A stretch of 64,000 nucleotides of DNA, from positions 1-64,000 of the forward strand of contig JANNZY010000196.1 of NCBI GenBank assembly GCA_031410915.1, given 5' to 3'. Of the stretch, positions 16,132 through 24,545 are shown one piece after another. This DNA is from WLMZ01 sp031410915 (lineage in GTDB: Bacteria; Actinomycetota; Acidimicrobiia; Acidimicrobiales; Ilumatobacteraceae). The position numbers were made by a program, and so were the translations under genes. Below the pieces are notes generated by a model, which worked only from the letters and a program-made list of their open reading frames with translations, made no database searches and was not told where the DNA came from. Every line of letters starts with the position of its first letter. Positions within the stretch are counted from its first letter, which is position 1.

Positions 16132-16704
16132 TCAGCTGAGCGCAGCGAGCGTGTGGTCCAGGCCGGCGAGTTGGTGCTCGGCCGGCCACGACTCTGCGTC
16201 GAACAGCGCCTGCATCGCCATGCCGTCGGTGAATGCGATCAACCGCTCGGCCGTAGCTCGCGATTCGTCGGCGTCGGTGTGGAGCAGTTGCGAAACCAAC
16301 TTGGCGACGTGAGCTCGAAAGTCGCGGTACGCATCGCGCTGCACACTGCCGAGCTCGTCATCACCGGCAGCCTGAGCGCAGAACGCGACGGTAACCATCC
16401 AGTGCTGGCGGCTGGCCTCGTCGAGCGGCAACGCCCCGGCAAGCGATGCGCGCAACGCCGCTGCGGGGCCCTGCTGTTCGCGCACTGGACGTTGGCGGCG
16501 GCGGTTGGACAGCGACGCCTGCAGGGTGTGTACGAGCAGCTCACGCTTGTCGGCGAAGTAGTGCGTGACCGTTCCCGTCGTCCACCCCGCCTCAGCCGCC
16601 ACATCGCGCATGGTGGCGGCGCCGATGCCGGCTCGAGCGATGAGGCGCGCCGCAGCGTCGGTGATCTCCTGGCGACGTTCTTCGATGTCCACGGTCTTGG
16701 GCAT
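16132..16704 (-). CDS. TetR-family repressor
   Basis: The 190-aa protein has a TetR DNA-binding domain: EERRQEITDAAARLIARAGIGAATMRDVAAEAGWTTG followed by VTHYFADKREL. The C-terminal ligand domain is alpha-helical with no recognisable specificity. It is transcribed away from the Rieske oxygenase gene. The 57 bases between the two starts contain a near-perfect 24-bp palindrome, so it very likely represses itself and the oxygenase until a substrate-like ligand binds. Confidence 0.9.
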   Translation of the reverse strand: MPKTVDIEERRQEITDAAARLIARAGIGAATMRDVAAEAGWTTGTVTHYFADKRELLVHTLQASLSNRRRQRPVREQQGPAAALRASLAGALPLDEASRQHWMVTVAFCAQAAGDDELGSVQRDAYRDFRAHVAKLVSQLLHTDADESRATAERLIAFTDGMAMQALFDAESWPAEHQLAGLDHTLAALS

Positions 16705-16718
16705 TGACCGGAGTGTAC

Positions 16719-16742
16719 AACATCTGTTATATAACAGGTGTT
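16719..16742. promoter_or_regulatory. TetR operator between tetR and the Rieske gene
   Basis: Arms AACATCTGTTAT (16719-16730) and ATAACAGGTGTT (16731-16742) are mirror images with a single mismatch. The site sits in the middle of the divergent promoter region. Confidence 0.7.
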
Positions 16743-16761
16743 ACGACGTAAGGGGTCTTCC

Positions 16762-17904
16762 ATGGTGCACGTTCCAACTCGCGGTGATGTTCCCGTCCGG
16801 CTCGGTCCGGGGGTCCGCCAAATTCCCGACTACGGCCCGAGCACGATGGGTCGCGACGTCTACACCGACCCGGTTCGCTTCGAGCTCGAGCGCGAGCGGG
16901 TCCTCAACAAGAGCTGGCTCCTGGCCTGCCGCAGTGAGCAAATCCCGAACCGAGGTGATTGGTACACGTACGAAGGCCATGGCGAGACGGTCGTCATCAC
17001 ACGCCAGGCCGACGCGTCGCTGGCCGCATTCCACAACGTGTGCCAACATCGCGGCCCGGCCATCGTCGGCGCGGCGCAGGGTTGTGGTGCCCGCCGCTTC
17101 ACCTGTCCCTATCACGGGTGGGTCTACGACACGACGGGCAAGCTGGTTGGCGTGCCCGAGCGAGAGGACTTCTCGTCCGAGCACCTTGCCGAGGTTCGTG
17201 CACCGGCCGTCGCCGCCGACGAATGGGGCGGCTGGGTCTGGATCAACCTCGCCGGCCCGGACCAGGCTCCCCCACTGACCGAGTGGATCGGCCCGGAGAT
17301 CATGGACGATCTCGGCCAGTTCAAGATGGAGGACATGGCGCTGCTCGACGTGCTCGAGTTTGACGTGCCGGTCAGTTACAAGGCCATCGTCGACGGTTTC
17401 AACGAGGTGTACCACGTGACGCAGCTGCACCATGTCGCCCCGGTCGTGACCAAGTCGTTCCGCAGCACCTCGTTCCACATCCTCGAGCAGAACTACATGT
17501 GCTTCGTGCCCCGCGAGGCCACGATGGACAAGCTCGAAGAGGACTGGGATCACCACAAGTACGCGATCTGTCACTACGTGGTCTTCCCGAACACGATCTT
17601 CAACTGCAACCCCGAGCACATCCAGGTCTTCCACCCGATCCCCATCGACGTGGATCGCACCCGCTTCCTGTGCTGGCAGATCTACTACCCCGGCGACCGC
17701 AACGACCCGGAGTACGAGCAGTACTACCAGAAGATGCAGGCGCACTGGGAAGGCCTCAAGGTCGTCGTCGGCGAGGACATCTCGATCTACGACCAGCTCG
17801 CCCGCACGAAGCGCTCGCACGGCTACACCAAGCACATCCTGTCCGAGCGTGAGTGCAAGATCGCCCACTATCACGAGCAGATGGACAAGCGCATCCGCGA
17901 CTGA
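16762..17904 (+). CDS. Rieske-type ring-hydroxylating oxygenase, large subunit
   Basis: The 380-aa protein has an N-terminal Rieske [2Fe-2S] domain with CQHRG near residue 94 and CPYHGW near 116. A C-terminal catalytic domain holds the mononuclear iron ligands (GFNEVYHVTQLHH near 213). The family oxygenates aromatic, terpenoid or quaternary-amine substrates using electrons from a reductase. No reductase or ferredoxin gene is adjacent, so electrons must come from elsewhere. The ATG at 16762 follows AAGGGG. Expression is probably controlled by the divergent TetR protein through the palindrome at 16719-16742. Confidence 0.88.
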   Translation: MVHVPTRGDVPVRLGPGVRQIPDYGPSTMGRDVYTDPVRFELERERVLNKSWLLACRSEQIPNRGDWYTYEGHGETVVITRQADASLAAFHNVCQHRGPAIVGAAQGCGARRFTCPYHGWVYDTTGKLVGVPEREDFSSEHLAEVRAPAVAADEWGGWVWINLAGPDQAPPLTEWIGPEIMDDLGQFKMEDMALLDVLEFDVPVSYKAIVDGFNEVYHVTQLHHVAPVVTKSFRSTSFHILEQNYMCFVPREATMDKLEEDWDHHKYAICHYVVFPNTIFNCNPEHIQVFHPIPIDVDRTRFLCWQIYYPGDRNDPEYEQYYQKMQAHWEGLKVVVGEDISIYDQLARTKRSHGYTKHILSERECKIAHYHEQMDKRIRD

Positions 17905-17910
17905 CGCTCG

Positions 17911-18873
17911 TCAACCCGCGATCCAGAGCGACGCGGCTACCAGCTCCGGCACCGTCGTCTCCGCCAGCAACCGCACGAGCCCGTCGTCGTCGCCGGGATG
18001 GCGAACCGTCAGCGCCGCGCCCGGAAATCCGCCTCCGACGGCCACGATGGTCGAGCCACGTTCGGCCATCCATCGAGCCGCTTCGGCATCCCAGCGCGAG
18101 CCTGCGAACGCAAGCGCACGGTAATCCAGCGTCTTGGTGAGGTACACGTCGACGTGGCTCCAGTCGCCCGACTCGCAGCCGACGGCAGCGCGGCGCGGCC
18201 CCTCGCGCAGCATGAGCGCGCCCTGCATCGCCGACGACAACCGTTCGGCCGGTGCCAGCAACCACGTACCGTGCGGGCCGGCGAGCAGATCGATCGCATG
18301 CGGCAGCCACTCGTCCCGCCGATCGATCAACGAGCGCGTCGCGGCCGCCGCTGTACGCACCCGCGTCGCGAGCTGAAGATCGGATTGGCACAGGTGTTGC
18401 TCCAGCGACAACAGCGCGATCAGTGTGTGGGTGAACGACGTGCAGGCAACCCCGCCCGCTTCGTCACCGGCGAGCACATCGACGACGTGATCGACCCCGC
18501 TCGTGATCGCCGAGCCGGCACGGTTGGTGACCGCGACTCGGGTCGCTCCCGCACACGTCTCCAACAGTCGCAACGTCTCGGTGGAACCACCGCTGGCCGA
18601 GATGCCGACCGCAAGGTCGCTGGACCGTAGGGGAAGCGTCGCGTCCACGGACGCGCTCTCCGCGACCGCGCTGATGCCGCGCGACCGCAACCGTTGCGCC
18701 GCGACTTGCGCCGCGTAGAGCGACGAGCCCATCCCGGTCATGACGACGTTCCCGACCGTGAGCGCTCCGACCCGATCGGGCCAGGCCGGCCAGCCCTCGT
18801 CGATCGCGTCGGCCAGTGCCTTGAGCATCTCCGGCTTGCGCTCGACGTCGTCCAGGAACAGATGCGGATCCAT
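17911..18873 (-). CDS. SIS-domain sugar isomerase/aminotransferase-like protein
   Basis: The 320-aa protein contains two SIS phosphosugar-binding lobes, as in the isomerase half of glucosamine-6-phosphate synthase (GlmS). Lobe one has VMTGMGSSLYAAQV and AVGISASGGSTETL. Lobe two has TWLLAPAERLSSAMQGALMLREGPRR and GCESGDWSHVD. The glutaminase domain of GlmS is absent, so it may be a deaminating isomerase of an amino-sugar phosphate. The ATG (18873) overlaps the stop of the upstream kinase gene (TGATG), and that gene overlaps the aldehyde dehydrogenase, so the three form one operon. Confidence 0.82.
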   Translation of the reverse strand: MDPHLFLDDVERKPEMLKALADAIDEGWPAWPDRVGALTVGNVVMTGMGSSLYAAQVAAQRLRSRGISAVAESASVDATLPLRSSDLAVGISASGGSTETLRLLETCAGATRVAVTNRAGSAITSGVDHVVDVLAGDEAGGVACTSFTHTLIALLSLEQHLCQSDLQLATRVRTAAAATRSLIDRRDEWLPHAIDLLAGPHGTWLLAPAERLSSAMQGALMLREGPRRAAVGCESGDWSHVDVYLTKTLDYRALAFAGSRWDAEAARWMAERGSTIVAVGGGFPGAALTVRHPGDDDGLVRLLAETTVPELVAASLWIAG

Positions 18874-20006
18874 CAGTCCTCTGCGAACATCGCAGTCAGC
18901 GCGCCGTCGGGCACGTACAGCCAAACGGGCAACGACCGAGCCGCGTACAGGTACTCGTGCAGCTCCTGCACGACCCGCAACGCGAACAACACGGGGGCAT
19001 CGTCTGTCACCAGCCGCCGGCGGGGCGGGCTGGATGTTGCCGGTGACGGCGGCACGATCGAGCGCGAAGCATCGTCCGGCACGGAACTGCGGCGGATGTT
19101 GCCGGCGGCGGCCGCAACATCCGCCCGCGCCTGCTCGTAGGCGTCCAGCGCGGCGGGGACAGCGACCGCGATCCAGAGCTCGATCGCATCGTGGTCCGCA
19201 GGCCGGCGCTTCTGCACGATGCGGCCGACGTGGTCGATCGATTGCAGAAGCGACGCAAGGTCGACGAGCGGGGTGCGCAACCCGTCGCCCTCGTCGGGCT
19301 CAGCGATCGGGTTGCCGTCGAAGTCGTTGACCCAGATCGTGTCAGCGGATCGCAGCAACTGGCCGACGTGCAGGTCTCCGTGGATCGGTTGTACGGCCAC
19401 CAATCGTGGGGTGTCCAACGCGTCGATCGCAGCCCGGATCCGACCGGCGCGCGCCGCCAATCGAGCACCCGCCGCGCCGGCGGTCGCCGCAATTGCGTCA
19501 GCGACCAGTCGTTCGGCGCGAACGTGCTCCGCAGCGAGCACGTCCACCCTCGCTGGCGCACCAACGACGGAACTCGGCGTCGCCAGCGCGTCGTGCAACC
19601 GGGCTGCGAGGGCACCGATCCGCCGTGCCAGGTGCATCGTCGACTGCAGGTCGCCCGAATCCAACGCAGTCGTGAGATCGTCGACGAACCAGTTCCACCC
19701 GTCGAGTGCGCCAGCCATGTATTGAGTCACCATCGCGACGACGTGACCCCCCTCGACATGCGCACCCAGGAATGCGGGCATCTCCATGAAACCGACCTCG
19801 GTCAAGTGGCGCAACAGCGTCACGCCGGGGTGCGGGAACGGCTGCGGCGGCGTCAACCACTTGACGACGACGCGTTCGCCGACGACGACGCTGCGATTGG
19901 ACTGATCGACCGTGATCGCCCGCTCGACGGCGTCGACCGGAACGAGATCGGGCGCGTACCGGCGCGCCAGCGCGACGGAAGACCCTGTTGGATCACCAGC
20001 CGTCAT
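18873..20006 (-). CDS. Maltokinase/glucosamine-kinase-like sugar kinase
   Basis: The 377-aa protein has the aminoglycoside-phosphotransferase-like fold. VVVGERVVVKWL supplies the ATP-binding Lys, HGDLHVGQL the catalytic loop (near residue 220) and DFDGNP the metal-binding loop (near 238). Maltokinases have DFEGEP there. The Asp-containing loop and the neighbouring SIS-domain gene favour an amino-sugar substrate such as glucosamine, which is inference. It overlaps the ALDH gene by 4 bases and the SIS gene by 1. Residues about 294-330, rich in R, S and P, look inserted: they are encoded by a repeat element (19032-19125) and interrupt the usual step into LFALRVVQELHEYLY. The frame is kept. Confidence 0.75.
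   Translation of the reverse strand: MTAGDPTGSSVALARRYAPDLVPVDAVERAITVDQSNRSVVVGERVVVKWLTPPQPFPHPGVTLLRHLTEVGFMEMPAFLGAHVEGGHVVAMVTQYMAGALDGWNWFVDDLTTALDSGDLQSTMHLARRIGALAARLHDALATPSSVVGAPARVDVLAAEHVRAERLVADAIAATAGAAGARLAARAGRIRAAIDALDTPRLVAVQPIHGDLHVGQLLRSADTIWVNDFDGNPIAEPDEGDGLRTPLVDLASLLQSIDHVGRIVQKRRPADHDAIELWIAVAVPAALDAYEQARADVAAAAGNIRRSSVPDDASRSIVPPSPATSSPPRRRLVTDDAPVLFALRVVQELHEYLYAARSLPVWLYVPDGALTAMFAED
19032..19125. repeat. Repeat element inside the kinase gene
   Basis: GGCGGATGTTGC (19091-19102) and GCAACATCCGCC (19114-19125) form a perfect 12-bp inverted repeat. GTTGCCGGTGACGGCGGC (19036-19053) matches the core of the 61-bp tandem repeat at 22.8-23.0 kb at all but one position. 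The element lies within codons about 294-325 of the kinase. Confidence 0.65.
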
Positions 20007-21409
20007 GCCGGGCGGAAGCCCTCACGCGGCGCGGGCTCGGAATGCTTGATCATCACGTGATGGCCGACGGTGAAGTCAGCGACGGAGTCGTGGCCCATGT
20101 CCTTGCCGAAGCCCGACGCGCCACGCCCACCGTGGGGCATCTCGCTCGCGATCGGCAGGTGGTCGTTGACCCACGTGACACCGGCCTTGATCCTGTGCGC
20201 GACACGCAGGCCACGGTCGACCTGCGACGTCCACACCGACGAAGCCAGCCCGTACGGCGTGTCGTTGGCGAGCGCGATCGCATGCTCCTCGTCGTCGAAC
20301 GGCACGACCGCGAGCACTGGTCCGAACACCTCGTCGCGCACCAGCTCGCTCGACTGCTGCACATCCGTGACGAGCGTCGGCGGGTAGAACCAGCCGTCGC
20401 GATTTGGTGGCGCGCCACCGAACACCACCCGCCCACCGGCGGCACGAGCACGCTCGACGAAACCGTGCACGCGATCGCGGTGCGCAGCGGACACGAGCGG
20501 ACCGATGTCGCTGCCGTCGTTCGGCCCGCCGAGCGTGATCGTGCTCATTGTCGCGTGCAGCGCCTCGACCACACGGTCGTGTGCTGAACGCTCGACGTAG
20601 ACGCGAGTTGCGGCGGTGCAGTCCTGGCCGCTGTTGTACGTGGCAGCGAGCGCAGCGGCGTGTCCGACCGCCTCAGCATCGGCATCGGCGAACACGACAA
20701 GTGGGGCCTTGCCGCCGAGTTCGAGATGCACGCGTTTCGGCCCGGCGGCGGCCAGCGCCATGATGCGCCGACCCGTGCCGGTCGACCCGGTGAGCGTGAT
20801 CATGTCGGTCAACGGATGCGTCACCATCGCCTCGCCGACTTCACCGTCGCCGGTGACCACCTGCACCACGCCGGCGGGGATGTCTGCCGCCAGCGCAAGT
20901 TCGGCCAGCATCACCGAGCTGCGTGGCGTGGGCGGTGCCGGCTTGAGCACGACCGTGCACCCGGCGGCCAGCGCCGCGCCAACTTTCCAGATCGCCATGA
21001 TCAGCGGGAAGTTCCACGGCGTGATCGCGGCGACAACGCCCACGGGTCGGCGCAGCAGCATCGACGTGTAGCCGTCGCTGAACACACCCGCCGCCGTGCC
21101 GTGCACACTGCGCGCCGCGGTCGCGAAGAAGCGCAGGTTGTCCACGGCGAAGGGCAGCTCGCCGTCTCGCATGACGGTCCACGGTTTGCCGGTCTCGGCG
21201 ACCTCCAGCGCGCACAGCTCGTTGGCGTGCTCATCGACCGCGGCGGCCAGTCGCAGCAGAGCGTTGGAGCGAAACGATGGCAGTGTCGTGCCCCACTCCC
21301 GCCCCGCCATAGCCGCTGCGCGCACCGCCGCGTCGACCTCGGCGGTCGTCGAATCAGCAACCTCGGCGATGGCGTGGCCGGACGAGGGATCGATCAGAAC
21401 TCGGTTCAT
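20003..21409 (-). CDS. Aldehyde dehydrogenase, aminobutyraldehyde-dehydrogenase-like
   Basis: The 468-aa protein is a full-length NAD(P)+-dependent ALDH. ITPWNFPLIMAIWKVG and VVLKPAPPTP lie in the cofactor region, LELGGKAP carries the general-base Glu (near 229), and NSGQDCTAATRVYVE the catalytic Cys (near 262). The closing segment (GFGKDMGHDSVADFTVGHHVMIKH) resembles PatD/YdcW gamma-aminobutyraldehyde dehydrogenases, but substrate assignment is uncertain. The ATG at 21409 fits the family start. The last four bases overlap the kinase start (ATGA). It is the first gene of the ALDH-kinase-SIS operon and diverges from the GT1 gene. Confidence 0.85.
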   Translation of the reverse strand: MNRVLIDPSSGHAIAEVADSTTAEVDAAVRAAAMAGREWGTTLPSFRSNALLRLAAAVDEHANELCALEVAETGKPWTVMRDGELPFAVDNLRFFATAARSVHGTAAGVFSDGYTSMLLRRPVGVVAAITPWNFPLIMAIWKVGAALAAGCTVVLKPAPPTPRSSVMLAELALAADIPAGVVQVVTGDGEVGEAMVTHPLTDMITLTGSTGTGRRIMALAAAGPKRVHLELGGKAPLVVFADADAEAVGHAAALAATYNSGQDCTAATRVYVERSAHDRVVEALHATMSTITLGGPNDGSDIGPLVSAAHRDRVHGFVERARAAGGRVVFGGAPPNRDGWFYPPTLVTDVQQSSELVRDEVFGPVLAVVPFDDEEHAIALANDTPYGLASSVWTSQVDRGLRVAHRIKAGVTWVNDHLPIASEMPHGGRGASGFGKDMGHDSVADFTVGHHVMIKHSEPAPREGFRPA

Positions 21410-21501
21410 CGGACCACCGTTCGTGGAGTTGGGGGTGTGCTTGACTGAGTCATCGACGATCGCCCCCGACAGTAATCGCCTCATCTCAAGCGACAGGTGC
21501 C

Positions 21502-22800
21502 ATGACCAACTCAACCAGCGGCAAGACGTTCCTCTTCGTACCCGAGAGCGCGTACGGTCCGACGAACAACTGCATCGGGATCGGCAACGTGTTGCGCCGG
21601 CGCGGCCACAACGTCGTGTTCGCCGCGGAGGAGTCGTGGGCCGGCAAGTTGGAGACCCTCGGCTTCGTCGAGGACCTCGTGGCCCTCGCTCCGCCACCGC
21701 CTGCTGACGCGCCCGAGCAGACGGCCGGACAGTTCTGGACTGATTTCATCCGCGACACGTCACCCGAGTTCCGCAAGCCGACCATCGAGCAGTTGGAGAC
21801 GTTCGTCCAGCCGACCTGGCAGGCGTTGATCGACGGTGCGCGGTACTGCGAGCCGCAATTGCGCGACATCATTGCCCGCAACCGGCCCGACGTGATCATC
21901 GAGGACAACGTCAACTGCTTTCCCGCGCTGGTCACCGCGAATTCGCCATTCGTGCGGATGATGAGCTGCAACCCGCTCGAGGTACGCGGTCCCGACGTCG
22001 CACCGGTGTTCAGCGGCTACCCCGCCGACGACCGCACCGGTTGGGACGAGTTCCGCGCCGAGTACGACCGCACCCATCGCCCGATGTGGGCTGCGTACGA
22101 CGAATGGGCGCAGAGTTACGGTGCGCCGGCACTGCCCGACCTCGACTTCATCCACACGTCGCAGCACCTCAACCTGTCGCTCTATCCCGAGGTCATCGAC
22201 TACACCCGCGCACGCCCGCTAGACGCGACCTGGCACCGCATCGACTCGTCGGTGCGCGGCACGGACGCCGAGTTCGAACTGCCGACGAGCCTGGCCGTTG
22301 GCGACGGAGCGCTGATCTACCTGTCGCTCGGGTCGCTCGGGTCGGCCGACATCGAACTGATGCGCCGACTCGTGGCGGTTCTCGGCACGAGCCGTCATCG
22401 CTTCATCGTCAGCAAGGGCCCGCTGGCCGACGACTACGACTTGCCCGACAACATGTGGGGCGCGCAGCAGGTACCGCAGACCAAGGTCTTGCCGCTGGTC
22501 GATCTCGTCATCACCCACGGCGGCAACAACACGACGACCGAATCGTTCCACTTCGGTAAGCCGATGGTGCTGCTGCCACTGTTCTGGGACCAATACGACA
22601 ACGCCCAGCGCGTGCACGAGACGGGCTTCGGCGTGCGGCTGCCGACGTACTCGTTCGCCGACGACGAGCTCACCGGAGCGATCGACCGCCTGCTCTCCGA
22701 CACCGCGCTGCGCGCACGCCTCGAACACATCGGCACCGACATCCGCGGCCGCAACGGCGTCGCTCGTGCCGCAGACCTGATCGAACGCGTCGCGGTCTGA
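21502..22800 (+). CDS. GT1 (UGT/MGT-like) glycosyltransferase
   Basis: The 432-aa protein resembles macrolide-type UDP-glycosyltransferases. The N-terminal acceptor domain begins FLFVPESAYGPTNNCIGIGNVLRRRGHNVVFA. The C-terminal donor domain has LIYLSLGSLGSAD and then the PLVDLVITHGGNNTTTESFHFGKPMVLLPLFWDQYDNA signature that binds the nucleotide-sugar. Such enzymes add one sugar to lipids, terpenoids or polyketides. There is no partner gene; the next 290 bases are repeats. Confidence 0.87.
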   Translation: MTNSTSGKTFLFVPESAYGPTNNCIGIGNVLRRRGHNVVFAAEESWAGKLETLGFVEDLVALAPPPPADAPEQTAGQFWTDFIRDTSPEFRKPTIEQLETFVQPTWQALIDGARYCEPQLRDIIARNRPDVIIEDNVNCFPALVTANSPFVRMMSCNPLEVRGPDVAPVFSGYPADDRTGWDEFRAEYDRTHRPMWAAYDEWAQSYGAPALPDLDFIHTSQHLNLSLYPEVIDYTRARPLDATWHRIDSSVRGTDAEFELPTSLAVGDGALIYLSLGSLGSADIELMRRLVAVLGTSRHRFIVSKGPLADDYDLPDNMWGAQQVPQTKVLPLVDLVITHGGNNTTTESFHFGKPMVLLPLFWDQYDNAQRVHETGFGVRLPTYSFADDELTGAIDRLLSDTALRARLEHIGTDIRGRNGVARAADLIERVAV

Positions 22801-22806
22801 ACCACA

Positions 22807-23058
22807 CCGCGCCGGAAGTCGCCGCTGCCAGCGGCAACATCCGCCACCGCAGACGCCCACGCCCACACCGCGCCGGAAATTGCCGGTGACAGCGACAACA
22901 TCCGCCACCGCAGACGCCCACACCCACAACGCGCTGGAAGTTGCCGGTGACAGCGGCAACATCCGCCACCGCAGCTCCGACAGCCGCACACTGCGCCGGA
23001 AGTTGCCGGTCGGAGCGGCAACATCCGCCACCGCACCGCACCGCACCGCACCGCACCG
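22807..23058. repeat. 61-bp tandem repeat (3.8 copies) ending in a CACCG microsatellite
   Basis: Units begin at 22807, 22868, 22929 and 22990, an exact 61-bp period. Each contains GTTGCCG and CGGCAAC arms (a 7-bp hairpin, with point changes in units 1 and 2) followed by ATCCGCCACCGCA. After the last unit, CACCG repeats about six times (23031-23058). It fills the gap between the GT1 gene and the convergent tetR gene. Related core sequence lies in the kinase gene at 19032-19125. Confidence 0.85.
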
Positions 23059-23093
23059 AATCGCACTGCGGCGGCCGCATCCGCGGAGCTGCG

Positions 23094-23621
23094 TCAGTTG
23101 CGCCAGAATTGCAGGAAGCGTTCCAGTGAGGCGTCGGCGGCAGCGACGTCGCCGGTGACGACGACGTCGATCAACAACCCGCGAACGACGGCGATTCCGA
23201 GACGGATCTCGACGGCGTCGAACTCGATTCCGAGGCCCGCCGTGATCGACTCGCTCTCGTCGAGCCAGCTACCGGTGAGCCGTTCGGCGTCCGCGCCCTG
23301 GGCGGCGTACGCGATCGCCTCGAAGAACAGCCGTACCAGCGGGCGGACGGCCTCGGCGGACACCTGCTGCCACAACGCGCGCACCAGTTCGACCGGATCG
23401 TCGAGCCCGTCGGCCAGCTCACGAAGCGCTGCCCGCTGGTCCGACTCGACCCGCTCCACGACGGCGGTCAGCAGCCCGGGCCGCGAGCCGAAGTGATACA
23501 GGAGCAGACGGTGACTGGTGCCGACCGAGGCGGCGACGTCGCGCAGGCTGCGGTCGCTGAGCCCGTTCGTGGCCACGTCATCGATGACTCGGGTGAGAAG
23601 CGCGTCACGTGCAGAGGGCAT
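23094..23621 (-). CDS. TetR-family repressor
   Basis: The 175-aa product has a helix-turn-helix domain at the N-terminus: DALLTRVIDDVATNGLSDRSLRDVAASVGTSHRLLLYHFGSR. The C-terminal domain (EAVRPLVRLFFEAIAYAAQ) resembles TetR_C_6-like ligand domains. The ATG at 23621 is chosen because the HTH begins within ten residues of it. A perfect 16-bp palindrome lies 11 bases upstream and 9 bases before the divergent SRPBCC gene, so it should control both. Confidence 0.88.
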   Translation of the reverse strand: MPSARDALLTRVIDDVATNGLSDRSLRDVAASVGTSHRLLLYHFGSRPGLLTAVVERVESDQRAALRELADGLDDPVELVRALWQQVSAEAVRPLVRLFFEAIAYAAQGADAERLTGSWLDESESITAGLGIEFDAVEIRLGIAVVRGLLIDVVVTGDVAAADASLERFLQFWRN

Positions 23622-23631
23622 GGACAGCGAG

Positions 23632-23647
23632 TGTACCATATGGTACA
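23632..23647. promoter_or_regulatory. TetR operator, perfect 16-bp palindrome
   Basis: TGTACCATATGGTACA is a perfect palindrome in the 34-bp gap between the divergent tetR and SRPBCC starts. The gap is so short that the site must overlap promoter elements. Confidence 0.72.
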
Positions 23648-23655
23648 TTTTCAAC

Positions 23656-24096
23656 ATGGCTACGCACATCGAACACCAACTCGTCATCGACGCACCGGTC
23701 ACGGCCGTCTGGAAGCTGACCGAGGAAGTCGAAGGTTGGCCGGCGACGACACCGACCATCACCAGCGTCGAGCGCCTCGATTCCGGCCAGATGAGGGTCG
23801 GCAGCTCTGCCCGCGTCAAGCAACCCGGACAGCGCGCCACGGTCTGGACCGTGTCGACGTTTCGACCGAACGAGGAGTTCGCATGGGGGACGAAGGCCTT
23901 CGGCGTCCGGATGGTCGGCACACACCGGTTGACGCCTGTCGGTGACGACCGCTGCCGCAACACGCTCACACTGGACCTGTCCGGCCGCGGCGCCGCGATC
24001 ATCGGCCGCTTGGTCGGCAAGAAGATCCTGGCGGCGATCACGACGGAGAACCAGGGTTTCAAGCGTGCCGCGGAAACGCTGGTCCGGGAAGGATGA
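23656..24096 (+). CDS. SRPBCC-family protein under TetR control
   Basis: The 146-aa protein has the START-like pattern: HIEHQLVIDAPVTAVWKLTEEVEGWPATTPTI, central strands (QMRVGSSARVKQPG, FAWGTKAF) and a final helix (LAAITTENQGFKRAAETLV). It probably binds a hydrophobic small molecule. The ATG at 23656 follows the TetR palindrome directly, so it is the likely main target of the divergent repressor. The ligand is unknown. Confidence 0.8.
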   Translation: MATHIEHQLVIDAPVTAVWKLTEEVEGWPATTPTITSVERLDSGQMRVGSSARVKQPGQRATVWTVSTFRPNEEFAWGTKAFGVRMVGTHRLTPVGDDRCRNTLTLDLSGRGAAIIGRLVGKKILAAITTENQGFKRAAETLVREG

Positions 24097-24135
24097 TCTC
24101 TATCGCTCGACCGCCGGACGAGCTACGGTGCGCGC

Positions 24136-24534
24136 ATGAGCGCGCTCGGAGATGAGAAGTACCTGCTGCTGACGACCTTCCGCAAGGATGGCCGCGCGGT
24201 GGCCACACCGGTCTGGTCGGCCGACCTGGGCAATGGCAGCGTCGGATTCTGGACGAGTTCGGGGTCGGGCAAGGCCAAACGGCTGGCGCACACCGAGCAC
24301 GTCACGGTGCAGCCGTGCGACGCCCGGGGCAAGGTGAAGGCCGGCTCGACCGCCACCGAGGCCACCGCGAAGCTCGTGACCGGCGCCGAGCTCGACGCGA
24401 TCGGCGAGAAGATCCGGGCCAAGTACGGATTCATGACCAAAGTGACGAAAGTGCTCAACACCATTGGTGGCTTCGTCAAGCGCAAGCGGATCCCCTACGG
24501 CGACCGCGGCGTCGTCATCACTCCGGCCCCGTAG
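24136..24534 (+). CDS. PPOX-class F420-dependent oxidoreductase-like protein
   Basis: The 132-aa protein matches the actinobacterial PPOX class that uses coenzyme F420: EKYLLLTTFRKDGRAVATPVWSA, then VGFWTSSGSGKAKRLAHTEHVTVQPCDARGKV. The Lys/Arg pairs in the second segment contact the cofactor phosphate. The physiological substrate is unknown. It follows the SRPBCC gene by 39 bases on the same strand and may be co-transcribed with it. Confidence 0.82.
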   Translation: MSALGDEKYLLLTTFRKDGRAVATPVWSADLGNGSVGFWTSSGSGKAKRLAHTEHVTVQPCDARGKVKAGSTATEATAKLVTGAELDAIGEKIRAKYGFMTKVTKVLNTIGGFVKRKRIPYGDRGVVITPAP

Positions 24535-24545
24535 CACCGCCTCCG

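Noticed and set aside
22807..23058. Possible CRISPR array
   Set aside because: The 61-bp units repeat end to end with no unique spacers and no cas genes are nearby.
22219..23080. Long minus-strand frames rich in repeated GGGCCR/VADVAA blocks
   Set aside because: They are translations of the 61-bp tandem repeat and of the antisense of the GT1 gene; the block period equals the DNA repeat period.
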